Shown one piece after another: positions 1-12,499 of a DNA stretch of 64,000 bases (positions are counted from its first letter, which is position 1; the number at the start of each line of letters is the position of its first letter). The position numbers and the translations under genes were made by a program. Under the pieces are notes generated by a model. It was not told where the DNA came from, ran no database searches, and saw only the letters and a list, made by a program, of their open reading frames with translations. The DNA is from Alviniconcha marisindica (Eukaryota > Mollusca > Gastropoda > Provannidae), in NCBI GenBank assembly GCA_018857735.1, contig JABMCL010001742.1, positions 366,001-430,000 on the forward strand. Direction: 5' to 3'.

Positions 1-10
1 TGTGCATTGT

Positions 11-33
11 GTGAAGGTAGCGGCTACCTTCAC
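11..33. repeat. tight inverted repeat
   Basis: Arms gtgaaggtagc (11-21) and gctaccttcac (23-33) are perfect and separated by one base. No gene is recognised around it; it may be the edge of a mobile element cut by the window. Confidence 0.7.
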
Positions 34-1037
34 GGCGCTGTTCGGGTACTGACTTTACCATCGCAGGGACCCTGGGACGATGCGCTCGACCTTCCAGTTT
101 GTCTTGTCCCTCAGAGCCATCAGTTCACGTGCAGCAATACTTTTGAGGCAGTGGAATAGGCACCTGCGCTTGCCTCCCTCATCAGAAACTGCTTTCAGGT
201 GTATGTATAGGCAGGAGCAGGGTATGGACATTGTTAGTGCCTGAAGGTTATCAGCAGCAAAAATTATATGGTGATAATGTCTCCTTTTTTTTTGGTGTGT
301 GTCTGGGAAAGCAGTCAACTTCCTGGAATGGAAGCTAGGCTATGCTCAGCAGCAGGGGCTGGAGATGGGGGGGGGGGGGGGGGGGGGGGGGGGAGAGACA
401 AGTGTAATTCTGTGTCTAGGTTGGATGGTTGGTCAGGACACAAATAAAGGGAAAAGTTGACGGTTGGAGGCATTTAATGACCTTGGAGGCCTTGCAGGAA
501 TACATTGGTGCCGCACGTCCACTATTTTGGTAAAGAAAGAGAGCGAAGTATCACTGTTACCCTACCTCACTGTGCTAGCCAGCTGCTTTTACCGTGTCTT
601 GTCATTGTTGTAGTTTACAGACTGTTTCTCATCAGAATGTGTCAGATGTCTAGCCTTTCAGGACCAAAGGTGACTTCATCCCTTTCATAATGATTAATAA
701 TAATAATAATTGTCTGACCTAGGCAACCAACATTGTAATGGTCCCCACCAGGATCAGATTTTTGTTTTAAAACCCCCTCTGCTTTCTGCTTAGCGTTGTG
801 GGCCAAAAATCAGATTGGGGGGGGGGGGGGGGGAGCGGAGCAGAACTAATGCACCTATTAGGCTCTTTACGAAGGGAGAAGGACTTTCTTATCTCTCTCT
901 TCCTTCCCTCCGATTTACTCTGTTTATGGTCTTCTAGATCTAAATGTAATGCCTTACTCAAAATTGTTTGCTGGTTTTTTGTATGCTTCAGCCTAAATAA
1001 TAATAGGATACCATGCAAGGTGGGAGCCCAAGGTGCT
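34..1037. other. no gene recognised
   Basis: Contains two poly-G runs (about 367-393 and 819-833) and a short (taa)n tract near 693. The 87-codon minus-strand ORF at 55-318 matches no family I know. Confidence 0.6.
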
Positions 1038-1187
1038 TTACACACATGCACGCACGCATGCACACATGCACGCACACACACATACCACACACACACACAC
1101 GCTTGCACACACACACACAGACATACGCACAGACACACACACATTCGCACACACACACACAGACATACGCACAGACACACACACACA

Positions 1188-1232
<45 letters not shown>
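1038..1232. repeat. CA-rich microsatellite with GCAC and GACA interruptions
   Basis: Compound (CA)n array; the CVCVCV and HTHTHT reading frames across it are artefacts. Confidence 0.95.
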
Positions 1233-1235
<3 letters not shown>

Positions 1236-1271
1236 AACAGATGGGAGGGTAGATGCAGCTGTGAAAAGACA

Positions 1272-1369
1272 GTTTAGAAATGGTTATTGATCAGGCGAGT
1301 TGAGACCCGTTTTGAAATAAGTTTAGAAATGGTTATTGATCAGGCGAGTTGAGACCGGTTTTGAAATAA
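1272..1369. repeat. 49-bp tandem duplication
   Basis: Two near-identical copies starting gtttagaaatggttattgat at 1272 and 1321, at the 3' edge of the minus-strand retroelement remnant that follows. Confidence 0.9.
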
Positions 1370-1540
1370 GAATCAGAGTGGCAGAGTGCTGGAGGCAAAC
1401 TGTTCCAAACAGATGGGCCAGTGTAACTGTAAGAAAACGATCTGTCACCAGCCTTTTTTTGTTTACATGAGGGATAAAAAAGGTCCAGGTGTTCAGTGCT
1501 TTCAGCGTTGGATGATTTCAGTGCGGAAGATGACATCGAG
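1330..1540 (-). mobile_element. non-LTR retrotransposon remnant (RT C-terminal end)
   Basis: The minus strand reads YTGPSVWNSLPPAL then CHSDSYFK, the pattern (G-P-x-x-WNSLP...FK) that ends the reverse-transcriptase ORF of many CR1/Jockey-type LINEs. Only the last few dozen codons remain, so the copy is dead and 5'-truncated. Confidence 0.65.
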
Positions 1541-3169
1541 TCAGCAAGAGAGTGGTGGTGGCTTAGTGAAAAGGCTGCCCAAGCCTAGATGAACTTCCAT
1601 GGGGACCCAGAGCAGAGGTGCAAGCTTAAATAAAAATGTAGAACATTTGCAGATTCTCTCATTTGCTTCAATATTAAGGCAACAGAAATAACGTTTTTGC
1701 TTTGAATTTGAGCTCCTTCATGCTGGTTTGCTCTGTGCCATTGAAGAAAGGAAAGAGGGTTTTTGGTTTCACTTCTGCCATGCATGCCGACCTTGTTTAC
1801 ACAGAATACCAGGCACAAAACGGTGCTCATGGCTGCGTTTTTGTGAATTTTAGATGTTGAATTTTAAGAAGCTAGACTGTAAAAATGACTGAAAAAAATG
1901 CAGTCAATCTGTTTTGGACTTGTGTGCAAAAATATAAGTATATATGTAATGATCATTTTTTCTCAAACTTTCCATAACTATAACCTTGCTTGGGGTCCAC
2001 AGATTTATGCAAAAGTTTGATGACCTTGACCTTTTTCAAGGTCACAGGTGTCTGAAACATAAACTACAAATTGTGTTTTTTAAGGTTCTTGTCCAGAAAT
2101 ACATTAAAAAGGTCATGCATAAATATTCCTTGTGTGACTGGTGTATGTAAAGAAGATAATTAGCACATCTTTTCCATGTTTTTTTGTGCACTTGGATGTG
2201 AGTGTAGGTGCCTCTTCCTTTATAGGGTTTGTGATGCTTCTCTGCTTGGGTCTCTTTTTAATGATTCCTTTTTGCAAAATGTCAGTTTCCGTGAAGTGGG
2301 TTTCACTTTGCTGGTGCGATGTTGAGGTAATGGCCTATCCGCCAATGGTCCCGGAAACTACAGTTAGACTATCAAACTTTTCCATTCCCTGAAGTTGCCG
2401 TCAGTGATGAAACAGGTCAGTCTGTTCAGATGGGTGTACTGTTTAGTGCTGTTGTGTTAAAGACAGGAATGAACTGTTGTGTGTCAGTGTCCATGTTAGT
2501 TTTGTTTTTAGTCAGCATCATCCACCAGGTTTTTCCGTAAATGGTCCTTGGGGACAAAAAAGGCCATTTGTCAACAGCCCATGCAAGGAAATCTGCTGGC
2601 GTTCGTTGACCAGGTTCCATTGGTTTGTTTGGACCACCTGTAGTTACTGTTCTTTTTTCTTTCTTTCTGGTTTACTTCAGCAACGTAGGACTTTGCTAGC
2701 TTGCGGAGTTGTTGTCCAGGTGTGCCCGAGCCACCTTGTGGGCCCAGGGGAAGTCATCTGCAGCTGATCTGCGTGTGTTAAAATCCCTCCGCGACATGCT
2801 CTGCCCCAACAAGCCAGGCAGTATGCAGCAAAATCACTGAGCACGTTGTACATAGCTGCTTCTCTTTTTTTCCTTCTTAGTTGTCATTATAATGAGTGTT
2901 GTTTGTTCAGAATCAGCAGTTTGAATGTGCAGGATGTTATTCTTAGCATTTTCTTTTGACGTTTTTGATTTACAGCATCCGTTTTCTCCAGGCAGCAATA
3001 TACTGATGAGTTTCGTATTGATCTGGTTGATGAGCAAATGTACATGAATTATTAACGCAGTATCCATATGTAACGTGAGGAGGAAAGGTATATCTGCATA
3101 TGTTTTAACATGCAGTCGTTTTGTGTATGTGTATGTTTGGCTGAACGTCTGAACATGTTTGGCAACCCA
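1541..3169. other. no gene; contains one copy of dispersed repeat A
   Basis: AT-rich with no exon signal. At 1970-2055 (gcttggggtccacag, then the near-palindrome tgacctt...aaggtca) it matches the reverse complement of 6830-6905. The ORFs at 2141 and 2477 match nothing I recognise. Confidence 0.55.
1970..2055 (+). repeat. dispersed repeat A, copy 1
   Basis: Shares cttggggtccacagatt, agtttgatg and aaggtcacag in the same order with the opposite strand at 6830-6905. Unclassified. Confidence 0.6.
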
Positions 3170-3975
3170 GAAGTGGTACTGAGGTATTCAGTGGATGGTG
3201 CAGGCAAGACAAGTGGTGCTGAGGTATCCAGTAGATGGTGCAGGCAAGACAAGTGGTGCTGAGGTATCCAGTAGATGGTGCAGGCAAGACAAGTGGTGCT
3301 GAGGTATCCAGTAGATGGTGCAGGCGAGACAGAAGTGGTGCTGAGGTATCCAGTAGATGAAGCAGGCGAGACAGAAGTGGTGCTGAGGTATCCAGTAGAT
3401 AAAAAGCAGGCGAGACAGAAGTGGTGCTGAGGTATCCAGTAGATGAAGCAGGTGAGACAGAAGTGGTGCTGAGGTATCCAGTAGATGGAGCAGGGAGACA
3501 GAAGTGGTGCTGAGGTATCCAGTAGATGAAGCAGGCGAGACAGAAGTGGTGCTGAGGTATCCAGTAGATGGTGCAGGCGAGACAGAAGTGGTGCTGAGGT
3601 ATCCAGTAGATGAAGCAGGCGAGACAGAAGTGGTGCTGATGTATCCAGTAGATGGTGCAGGCAAGACAAGTGGTGCTGAGGTATCCAGTAGATGAAGCAG
3701 GCGAGACAGGCGAGACAGAAGTGGTGCTGAGGTATCCAGTAGATGAAGCAGGCGAGACAGAAGTGGTAGTGAGGTATCCAGTAGATGGTGCAGGCGAGAC
3801 AGAAGTGGTGCTGAGGTAGCCAGTAGATGAAGCAGGCGAGACAGAAGTGGTGCTGAGGTATCCAGTAGATGGTGCAGGAGAGACAGAAGTGGTGCTGAGG
3901 TATCCAGTAGATGAAGCAGGCGAGACAGGCGAGACAGAAGTGGTGCTGAGGTATCCAGTAGATGAAGCAGGCATA
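3170..3975. repeat. 40-42-bp minisatellite, about 19 copies
   Basis: The unit begins gtggtgctgaggtatccagt and varies mainly by an AGAA insertion and by gatggtg/gatgaag. It gives long stop-free frames on both strands that should not be taken as protein. Confidence 0.97.
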
Positions 3976-5289
3976 ACAAGCAGTTGAGGACTGCCTCCCT
4001 CATCACAGACTGCCTGCCATGAACGGTCTCCCTACCCCATGTTCACACACTCCCCTCACCTCTGCGGATCAGAGATGTGTAGTCCACGTTCCTAGAGGGT
4101 TCCAAGGTGCCAATCACCCAGAGGCCTTCAGCCAATCAGAAAGTCAGAAATAATACTCTGCTGGAAAAGCTTGAAGCTAAGGGTTTGGCGCTGTGGCTGA
4201 ATCAGAGGCTAAAGCACAGCACCGGCCGCAGAGTGAAAGTTGGGTGGATTCCAAACAATGCTTTCAAAGTAAGTTCAGGTTCATGTTCACTGATGATGAG
4301 AGATAGCATCTGCAATCCGCTGAGGCATGTTAACATTCACTGAGATGGTGGATTGGGAGTGGAATCAGCCTGCACTCCAGCAGTCAGCACAGTACCGCGT
4401 GGTGGCTAGACCAAGGCTGAATTCAGTGTTCAGATGATGATAACAGTACTTCTACACACACTGCCCCATCTCGCTGGAGCTTTGAGCGATTTCTGTAGTA
4501 TACTTTCAGTGATAGAAAATCCTTTATAGAACATTAAAAACTAACCAGTCAGAATTAAAACAAAATCTACCAAATTTACCCATGCACTTACTGGGGTCTA
4601 TGCGGTCATACAAGCACACAAACACATGCACATGATCAGTTGTATAACTGAAACAGGTGAGTTTATGGGCAGATTTGAATGAAGGAGCAGATTCTGATCT
4701 TGCTGTGGAGGGGCTATTTCAGAGAGTGGGTACAGAGTATGAAAAGGCACATTGGCCGTTGGTTTTGGTGTGCACAGGAGAAATTTCATGCATACGAGTA
4801 TTGGCAGAAGAGAGCATTGATGAGAAGGTGTGAAATCTAAAGTATGTCAACCAGGTGCTGATTGCCAGAAGAAGTACTACAGTTAAAGCAAAGAGAGCAA
4901 ACTGTGCATAGAGTTCTTGCAGCTAAACAACATCTTTGTCATGGTTTGCTCAGACAGGAACTGTGGTAATTCAGATGTATGCTGCTGTGTGCTGAACGTT
5001 CTCCATGGGGCCACAGATCTTCTCCCTCACCGCTGTGTCATCAGGCCAGGTTTCTGCTCAGGTTCTGGTGGGTCTGACTGTCCTGCAAAAACTGGTGCAT
5101 GCCCCATAATTGGTGACAACAACAAAATAAATGTGATTTGCCTGATTCGATTGCAGCTCATCACCTGTCACATGTGAACATGCTACTTGAAAGTTTTGTT
5201 CATAATAGCTACCAGTGTTCTTCTTCTTCCGTACAGTGTCCAGTTTCAACATTGTGAAGACTGACCCTTTTAGCGCATGCTGGGTTATT
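3976..5289. other. no gene recognised; one weak exon-like ORF
   Basis: The ORF at 4107-4343 (LLEKLEAKGLALWLNQRLKH and on) runs into AAAgtaagt at about 4267, a donor-like site, but matches no family I recognise. The remainder is unremarkable. Confidence 0.4.
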
Positions 5290-5490
5290 TCAGTGTTTCC
5301 ATAATCCACCGAACTCAGACATGGACCACTGGATCTTTAACATGCATATGTGATCTTTTTGCATGCATATACACACATGGGACCTCGGTTTATAGTCTCA
5401 TCCAGACTTGTAGTGTCTGCACAGAATTTGACTCCAGGGAATCTCAGGGTGGGAGCAAAGCTGAACACGTAACGGTCACCCGTCCATTAG
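5290..5490. mobile_element. degenerate mobile-element-like segment
   Basis: The run caccgaactcagacatgga, ggatctttaacatgcatatg and tttgcatgcatatacacac resembles a repeat common in mollusc genomes. The comparison is from memory of the type, so only a tentative call. Confidence 0.35.
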
Positions 5491-5994
5491 GTGACCGCGC
5501 TCGATCATGCTTAACTTTGGCTTTTGAGAGTAAGCACTCTTGTGCCACTGACTCCCAGCACCAGTCATCTGCTCTGTTACTGTGCTTTAGCTTGTGACTA
5601 ACATGGTGGCAACTCTTCCAGCTTTTTTGCGTGGAATATTATTCGCCACATTCCGATTGGATGAAGCTGCTTGGGTGATGGGCAGCCAGGAACCATCTTT
5701 TGCGTTCAGTCCCAGTTCACGTTTTGTTTTCTGAACTTAATTTGAAAGATGTTGTGATTGCTTCGTTATTCAAAATATTTGATTTCATTATAATTTCGTT
5801 CGTGGTTTGGTTGGAATTTTTGTAACGGTATACCTGCATGCGTATGGCACGGATTTTTAATTCGCCATTTTCTATGCTGAAGAGAATGTGCATACATTTC
5901 TGTATGTTGATGTTGTTTGCTCACACCATGTGTTGTTTCTGCATTCACGTATGCCTGTGTTTTGCACGTGCGTGTGTACGTTGCATTCAGTGGT
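5491..5994. other. no feature recognised
   Basis: Unique sequence, no exon or RNA signal seen. Confidence 0.5.
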
Positions 5995-6145
5995 GTGTGT
6001 GCGTGTGCACTCAGATGGCAAGTTAACTCTGTGTGTGTGTACTCAAATGGTGAGTGCAATGCGAGTGTATGTGTGCATTTGCCTTCAGATGGTGAATGTT
6101 CTGTGAGTGTATGTGCTTGCACTGAAATGATGAGCGTACTGTGAG

Positions 6146-6189
<44 letters not shown>

Positions 6190-6310
6190 ACTTGGAAGGT
6201 GAGTGCGCTGTGAGTTGCATCTGTGTGTTTGCACTAAAATGGTGAGTGTTCTGTGAGTATGTGTATATGCGTCTGCATTCAAATGGTGAATGTTCTGTGA
6301 GTGTGTGTTG
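5995..6310. repeat. TG-rich degenerate tandem repeat
   Basis: Loose units of about 45 bases, (c)actcaaatggtgagtg then ttctgtgagtgtatgtg, around a pure (TG)n tract at 6150-6184. Confidence 0.85.
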
Positions 6311-6699
6311 CTGCTGCTGCTGCACCCTCCATTCACACAAAACCACCAGTCACCACAGGCATATGCACTGTGCATTTTAATTCCAATGCATACAGCTGAG
6401 AATTTGATATGAGCCTGATATTCACAGCTACCAAACAAAGTTGTCACCACAGGGCAGAGATCCTGCATGCAACAACACCTACAGTACATACAAAAGACAT
6501 CAGGTTCACAGGTAAACCACAGAGAAGAAACAGAAAAAGTAGATAAAGGTGTGCAGTGTACTACACAGGCACCTGACACTGGTCTGAACTCGAACAGTCA
6601 GATCTGTACATGTACACCGGTCTGAACCAGATACATTTCAGTATGTGGTTATGCACATCCAAGATCCATGACAATTTGTACAAAACAGTGTCTGAAGAC

Positions 6700-6703
6700 C
6701 CCC

Positions 6704-6734
<31 letters not shown>

Positions 6735-6735
6735 C
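6700..6735. repeat. poly-C then (CA)n tract
   Basis: About 20 C followed by ACACAC; a likely assembly-length-uncertain homopolymer. Confidence 0.9.
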
Positions 6736-6829
6736 CAAAAAACCCCACCCCCCACACAACAAACCGACCAACCACAAAACAAGAAATGTTATGCTCAGAC
6801 AACTCTCATTCAAGTGCAAAACAGACACA

Positions 6830-6905
6830 CCTGTGACCCTTAAACAAGGTCACAACCATCAAACCTACTACGAATCTGTGGACCCCAAGTAAAGTTAAAC
6901 CAAGC
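6830..6905 (-). repeat. dispersed repeat A, copy 2 (inverted)
   Basis: Reverse complement of the element at 1970-2055. A second near-palindromic pair (aagacctggcttaaacagt near 6917) follows. Confidence 0.6.
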
Positions 6906-8224
6906 AGTGTTTGAAAGACCTGGCTTAAACAGTGTTCGAGAAAGCCAGGTCAAATCAGGGAAGAACTATCTCCCTTGAATACATCTGCAAGTTGGAAATA
7001 CCAAGATCTAGTGGTGTATTCATGATCTGTACAAAGTTTCAACATTAACTGTTGGATATGAACGTGAATATTCTCTGTTAAAACTGTTCAGCATTGCTGT
7101 GATCTCACAATAATATGGTCAAATTTAATGAAAAGTAGAATGAACAGGTAAAGCTCCATAGAAATCCCTTCCTGGGAAGTTTCACAATTATCACATAGTG
7201 TTCATGACAGTCACATTGTTATAGTCACTTTGTTTTTTACATGCCCAACACACTGATCATTACACAGACTTGCCTAATTATTTTCATGCCCCCCCCCCCA
7301 AGGAGAAATAATCCAACATGGTATCAGGTGCCTGTGCAAGTAGAATGTGAAAATGTATTGAGAACAATCATGCCAACAAGTTCAATTGATAATCATGGCA
7401 ATATATATATCAACATCTCTGCTTGCTGTGGTTCTGATTTTGTGATGAGAATGACATGTATACAACCAACATCCATTGCGCTGATGAAACAGTTGTGTAA
7501 AGATGAACAAGTGAGCGACTGGCCATGTAAGGTCTAGAGAGATTGTTCCAGAATGCTATCACCTTTGAACTGCATGTCGTAATGCCAGGCATCAGTGTAG
7601 TTGGTACTCTGGGTACCATGGTTCATCAGGAATCTTTTAAGGGTGTTTAGCCTTTTGCTGAAGATGGCAAAGGATGTTAAGCTGGTGATCCTGCCTTTCC
7701 TTTTCCATTTTAGCTACACCAGTAACATTGGACTGCTTTTCTTTTGCCATCTGAGCACCATGTCGACACCTCTGCAAGCATGACACGCACGCTGCTGCAA
7801 TGTGGGTAAAAATCCGTTTCACAAACTGTTAAATGCTAGTATAGCCACATCAATTGTCAACAACCAGACATTACCTTGTAGCCTCGGTAACACCAACATG
7901 GGCTCCACTGGCTACGTTTCTGACAGCTATTCTTAACCACAGTGTAGTCACTCCCAGGGCTGTGTTGCTTGATAGTTATATTCACAACTGACAACAAACC
8001 ACCTTGCAAACCCTGCTGCTGGCAGTGGTGAAAATGGTCGACTGAGGCTGCTGTGTTAAGGCAGGTAGTATTTGGCACAGTATTCTCAGAAACATGGACC
8101 CATCTATTACACTGTCTTGAGGACAGCTTAAAAAATACTGGTCAGAGTGAGCCGAATGAAGAGTTTATTATTACCGGTTGTTGATGCAAATGTAGAACTG
8201 TTGATTCTGGGACACAGCCTTTCA
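6906..8224. other. no gene recognised
   Basis: Unique AT-rich sequence with a C-run near 7290. The ORFs at 7241 and 7601 match nothing I know. Confidence 0.5.
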
Positions 8225-8950
8225 GGTGTGACCGAGATCTAACCCACTCCCTCACATCCATGCTTGGTGCGGTGGCCATCTGTACATCCATTTTTCTTAG
8301 ATTTTTAGTGTGCAGACCTCTTTTTGTGTTATATAAATCCCCCTAATTTAAAACAACAACATTATTCCACATGGGACTTGAGATCTACCCAACTCTTTCA
8401 CTTCCATGTATGGCTTGAGAGATCTATTCCACTTGCCAACTTTCATGTGCAGTTCAAGATCTACCCCAATCACTATTTCCATGTGCGACTCGAGTTCTAT
8501 GGCACTCGTTCATTTCTGCATGTGATGCAAAATCTACCCAAATTACTACTAATTTCTGTTTACAGTCTGAGATCCACTCCCCTCATTTTCCCATGTGCAA
8601 GACCTACAACAGTCACTCTTCTGTGTGCAACTTGACATCTATCCACATCACTTATTTCTAATCCACTCACTCGTGTGTGCGACACAAGATCCACCCCAAA
8701 CACTTGCCTCAGTAGGTCACTCAAAATCTATCCCAGTTGCCAGTTCCCACTTGCAAGTCAAGATCTGACTCAATCATTTGTGCTGTGTGCAACTGGAGAT
8801 TACCCCCAATCACGCTCATGTGTGAACAGAGATGCACCCCAGTCATTCACTTTCATGTGTGACTTGTGGTCTACATAAGTTGCTCATTTCCATGCAGGGC
8901 TTGAGATCTGTCTCCGCCACACATTTTGTGCACCACAATTCCAAGTTAAT
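8225..8950. repeat. degenerate tandem repeat, about 36-40 bp unit
   Basis: Repeated theme catgtgcgacttgagatct then acccc(a/c)atcact and catttc, strongly diverged between copies; an old minisatellite. Confidence 0.75.
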
Positions 8951-8959
8951 CCCCAATGA

Positions 8960-9195
8960 CAGTTCAGTTTAGTTCACGATGGTATCTGTGCGCTCGGAAA
9001 AGCCCATCTGCGCACCATACTGTCACTCAGAAGTTTTCCCAATGTTTCCTTTGAAACAGCTCCAATGTTCGTCCGATTGACGATAGCCCTCTCTCGTCCT
9101 TTCAAGGAAGATCATCAAGTGCTTCCTCTTTCCACGCATCTCTCCTCCAGGCGATTGATGGTGTGATGTCCTTATCTTTGTGCCTGCAGGTAGTG
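8960..9195 (-). mobile_element. dispersed repeat B, copy 1 (retroelement 3' end)
   Basis: On the minus strand it reads RTNIGAVSKETLGKLLSD then RRWAFPSAQIPS and stop, followed by a gaactaaactgaact tail. A plus-strand copy lies at 49236-49470 and a partial minus-strand copy at 62880-63000 (SKATLGKIARDVAERIWAF). The shared peptide and tail suggest the 3' end of a non-LTR retrotransposon ORF. Confidence 0.6.
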
Positions 9196-9200
9196 TCTCA

Positions 9201-9408
9201 AGCTCCTCAACACTCAAGATCTTCTGTTACGCAAACCATTTGAGATGGTTGCATGGCCCACCAGTCTATCTGCTTGGTCATTTCCCTTCACTCCGGCATA
9301 TCCAAGCTCCTCAACACTTGAGATCTTCTGTTACGCAAACCATTTGAGATGGTTGCCTGGCCCACCAGTCTATCTGCTTGGTCATTTCCCTTCACTCCGA
9401 CATGTCCA
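9201..9408. repeat. 104-bp tandem duplication
   Basis: agctcctcaacact at 9201 and 9305 begin two nearly identical 104-base copies. Confidence 0.92.
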
Positions 9409-9879
9409 GAGCAGCACATCCACAAAGGTTTTCAAAGGTGGATGCCAAACACTGACACGCCAGCCTGGGCTTCCCATTCCACTTTTTGTATCAAGCTCAT
9501 TGAATCTGTAAGGATGATGGCATGAGATGATGTACACACCATTCTAAACAAAACAAAACAAACGACAACAACACAAAAAAAGCATACACCAGTAGGGCTG
9601 GGTAGCCTTTTATGACCGGAATCCAAACATCCCCAGAAGGGATTACTAAACTGATGGGGGTACTAAGATAATGGGGAAAGTATCTGCAGCACCCTTTCGG
9701 GAACATCTCGGTGAATAGGTGCACAATTTCATCTTCAGCCTGGCACTTGGTCTACTTTCCTTTGTTGACATCACCTATCAGATCCAAGTCCTGAGGTGAC
9801 TCTCAGCTGTTGACAGGATATTAACATCCATACACTATTTTACACACAGAATGCGGCGGTATTATCCAACTCGCAAAGA

Positions 9880-10140
9880 AAGCCACAATGGGCAATGTGA
9901 ACAGGACCGAGTGAGGAAATTTTGCCATGTACCATAATGGGCAATGTGAACAGGACTGAGCGTGAGGAAACTTTGCCATGTGCCATACTTTTTGGCAATG
10001 TGAACAGGACCAAGCGTGAGGAAACTGCCATGTGCCATAATGGGCAATGTGAACAGGACCGAGCGTGAGGAAACTTTGCCATGTGCTATAATGGGCAATG
10101 TGAACAGGACAGAGTGTGGCAAAACCTTGCCATGTGCCAG
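9880..10140. repeat. about 50-bp minisatellite, 5 copies
   Basis: Unit: gggcaatgtgaacaggac, then gagcgtgaggaaactttgcc and atgtgccataat. Confidence 0.95.
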
Positions 10141-12499
10141 TGCAAGCAGACGACATTTCCAAAGATCTTGCTGATCTCTTGGTGTGATTTCCAACTCAGA
10201 CTTCAGTAAAATGCTTTGCATTCAAACCACTGGTTGGCAGTGCTAGAGGTTCTGTAACCTTGTAGTGCTCAGTATCCATATTCAAAATGTTCACTGATGC
10301 TTTTTTTTCGTACCACTCCCTGCACTCCTGAAATCTGGTGAGAGCAGAGCACATAGAACACAAAACTCTGCTGAATCTGAGTTAAAGAGATGAAGCTTGT
10401 CAGGCACCCCTTTATAAACTTGTGTAGTAGGGTGAGCCAAAGAACCTGGCAGCATCCTGCTTTATGCTGGTCAAGAGAAAAACTGGAAGAGGCTGCTTTG
10501 GCATCCATAATTAGTCACTTAAAGCTCATGCAGTAATCTGGAGAGAAAAAAAGAAAAGAAAAGAAAAAATCAAAAGAGAAATGGGACAACCAGGACTGGA
10601 GGCAGAGTTGTAGTGTCAAGTGGAGAAGCCAGCATAGCACATGGAAATGAAGAAAGACTGGGACAGGCAAACTTAACAACACAAAAAAGTGACCTGCCAC
10701 AAATGCCTACAAAACTGGTTTTATTTCAACGTAACACAATATACAGTTCCAAAGTTTTCTTTTGATAGGGGAAGGCCGACTTTACTTTCTAGAAAAACAA
10801 ACTCGGCTCCAAATCACAATTCCAACTTCTACACAAACAAACAAAAATCACGAGGCAAATGAAACATGGAACAGATTTTTAAATCAATGATGTTATGCCA
10901 CAGACAAAAGTAAAGCAATTCTGACTTGAACTTAGGAAAGTGATTCTGATTTTGTTTTGTTTTGATCACACCACCTAAGCACAACAGAAAGCAAGAATCC
11001 ATGAAAAATACTTTTTCAAATTTGACAGAAAATTAAAATTATACTGAAATTAATAAACATAAAAAGGTGCAAATAATATTCACAATGCTTTCACATTTAA
11101 TATCTTCAACTCCACAGACAACATACAACAAGAAATGAACCACCACAAAACAAAAAACACGAACAAAAAAATTAATCAGTTCACGTGAGAAAAGTCTTGT
11201 ATGTGCACACACATGCACACTCTCACACACACCCAATGAGTCATACATGCATTTGAATACTCCCCCTCTCTCTCTGACACACACACATACACACTACAAA
11301 ACGGACTCCTGTAACAATCTGTTCAGATCACTTTAAACACTTATAATAAGTGAGAAAAGAGATGTTCCTGCAAAGCTGCAGAAGCAGGTATTTTCTACAG
11401 TTATCCTGTAAAAGAACCTTGGCCAGTTGGTGTAATCCACCAGATGATTTCTTCATCATCAGTATGTAATTCAGAATGTGCAATTTCTATCATGCTCCAA
11501 ACAAACACTTCTTAATCAGTCAGCTGCATGTATAATGATGTTAAATAATTCAAGACCCCACAAACTGCAAGGGGAAAATTCCAAAAGGAAAAGAAAAGGG
11601 AACCCCAAAGTTGTGTATATATATATATATATATATTACAATTATTAAAGAAAGCCTTTTTTATTTATTTAACCAAACCAAAATTCCTTCACACCCCCAC
11701 ACATACACATCCTGCGTACCCCATGACAAAATGCTGGGATTTCAATGCTTAAAATGAACTTTCAAAAGACAGGAAAGAGGAAGCTAGACATGCTGAATGC
11801 TGCAATGAATACCAAAGCCATTATCCACCACAAAAATACAGCTGAAACACCATGGCAGAAAATACCCCAAACCAGACAAGTTGGCAGACTGCATTCACCA
11901 CTTGTGTTAAAAAAACAGTCCTTTAAAACCCTGCTACACTCATCACCCCCTTGCACAAAACTCAGTGGTTAAAAACTGACCAAGTCATACCCAGTGATAC
12001 ACCAAAACAAAAACAAACAACGCTGATAAAACGCTGTCAAGACACAACATGAAAGGTGTGGTCCTCTAAAAACTACTGAGGAAATTGGCGTCATTCATCA
12101 TCATCATGGGTGAAATTGGGAGGCCAGATCTATGATGATGGAGATTTTCACAACCTGTGACAAACGCCTTGACTCTTGCAGAAGTAGTCAAGAGTAAAAG
12201 ATGACAATAACTGCATTGCATGCTCATTGAAATAACAAATGTATTGCTCCAGAGGTCTTTGTCACCAGTGCTATACTTATGAAGATGGGTGTACAAAATA
12301 AAACCTCACTCTTTGCGTGAAATGGAGCACCTGCACCTGTTGCTGTACTGTTCAATCCTACATATGTGTACATGATGCTTCTTGGTGAAAGGCAAAACAG
12401 ACATCAAATGTGAAAAATGGACCCCACTGCTTCCTCAAAACTGTTGGCATAGGTTTGGAAGTTGATCAACGACATTTGAACCAATGCGATCTCAGCCAC
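10141..12499. other. no gene; may include the UBL3 transcript end
   Basis: AT-rich, mostly unique, with an (AT)n tract near 11617 and A/G-rich runs near 10541-10565. No coding exon is seen. Confidence 0.45.
10720..10725 (-). terminator. candidate UBL3 polyadenylation signal
   Basis: AATAAA on the minus strand in unique sequence about 8.7 kb beyond the UBL3 stop. Nearer AATAAA matches exist on this strand (for example near 11655 and 17650), so the true end is not settled by sequence alone. Confidence 0.3.

Noticed and set aside
3105..3974. 289- and 272-codon minus-strand ORFs
   Set aside because: The 40-42-bp repeat is stop-free in all three minus frames; no start context or similarity.
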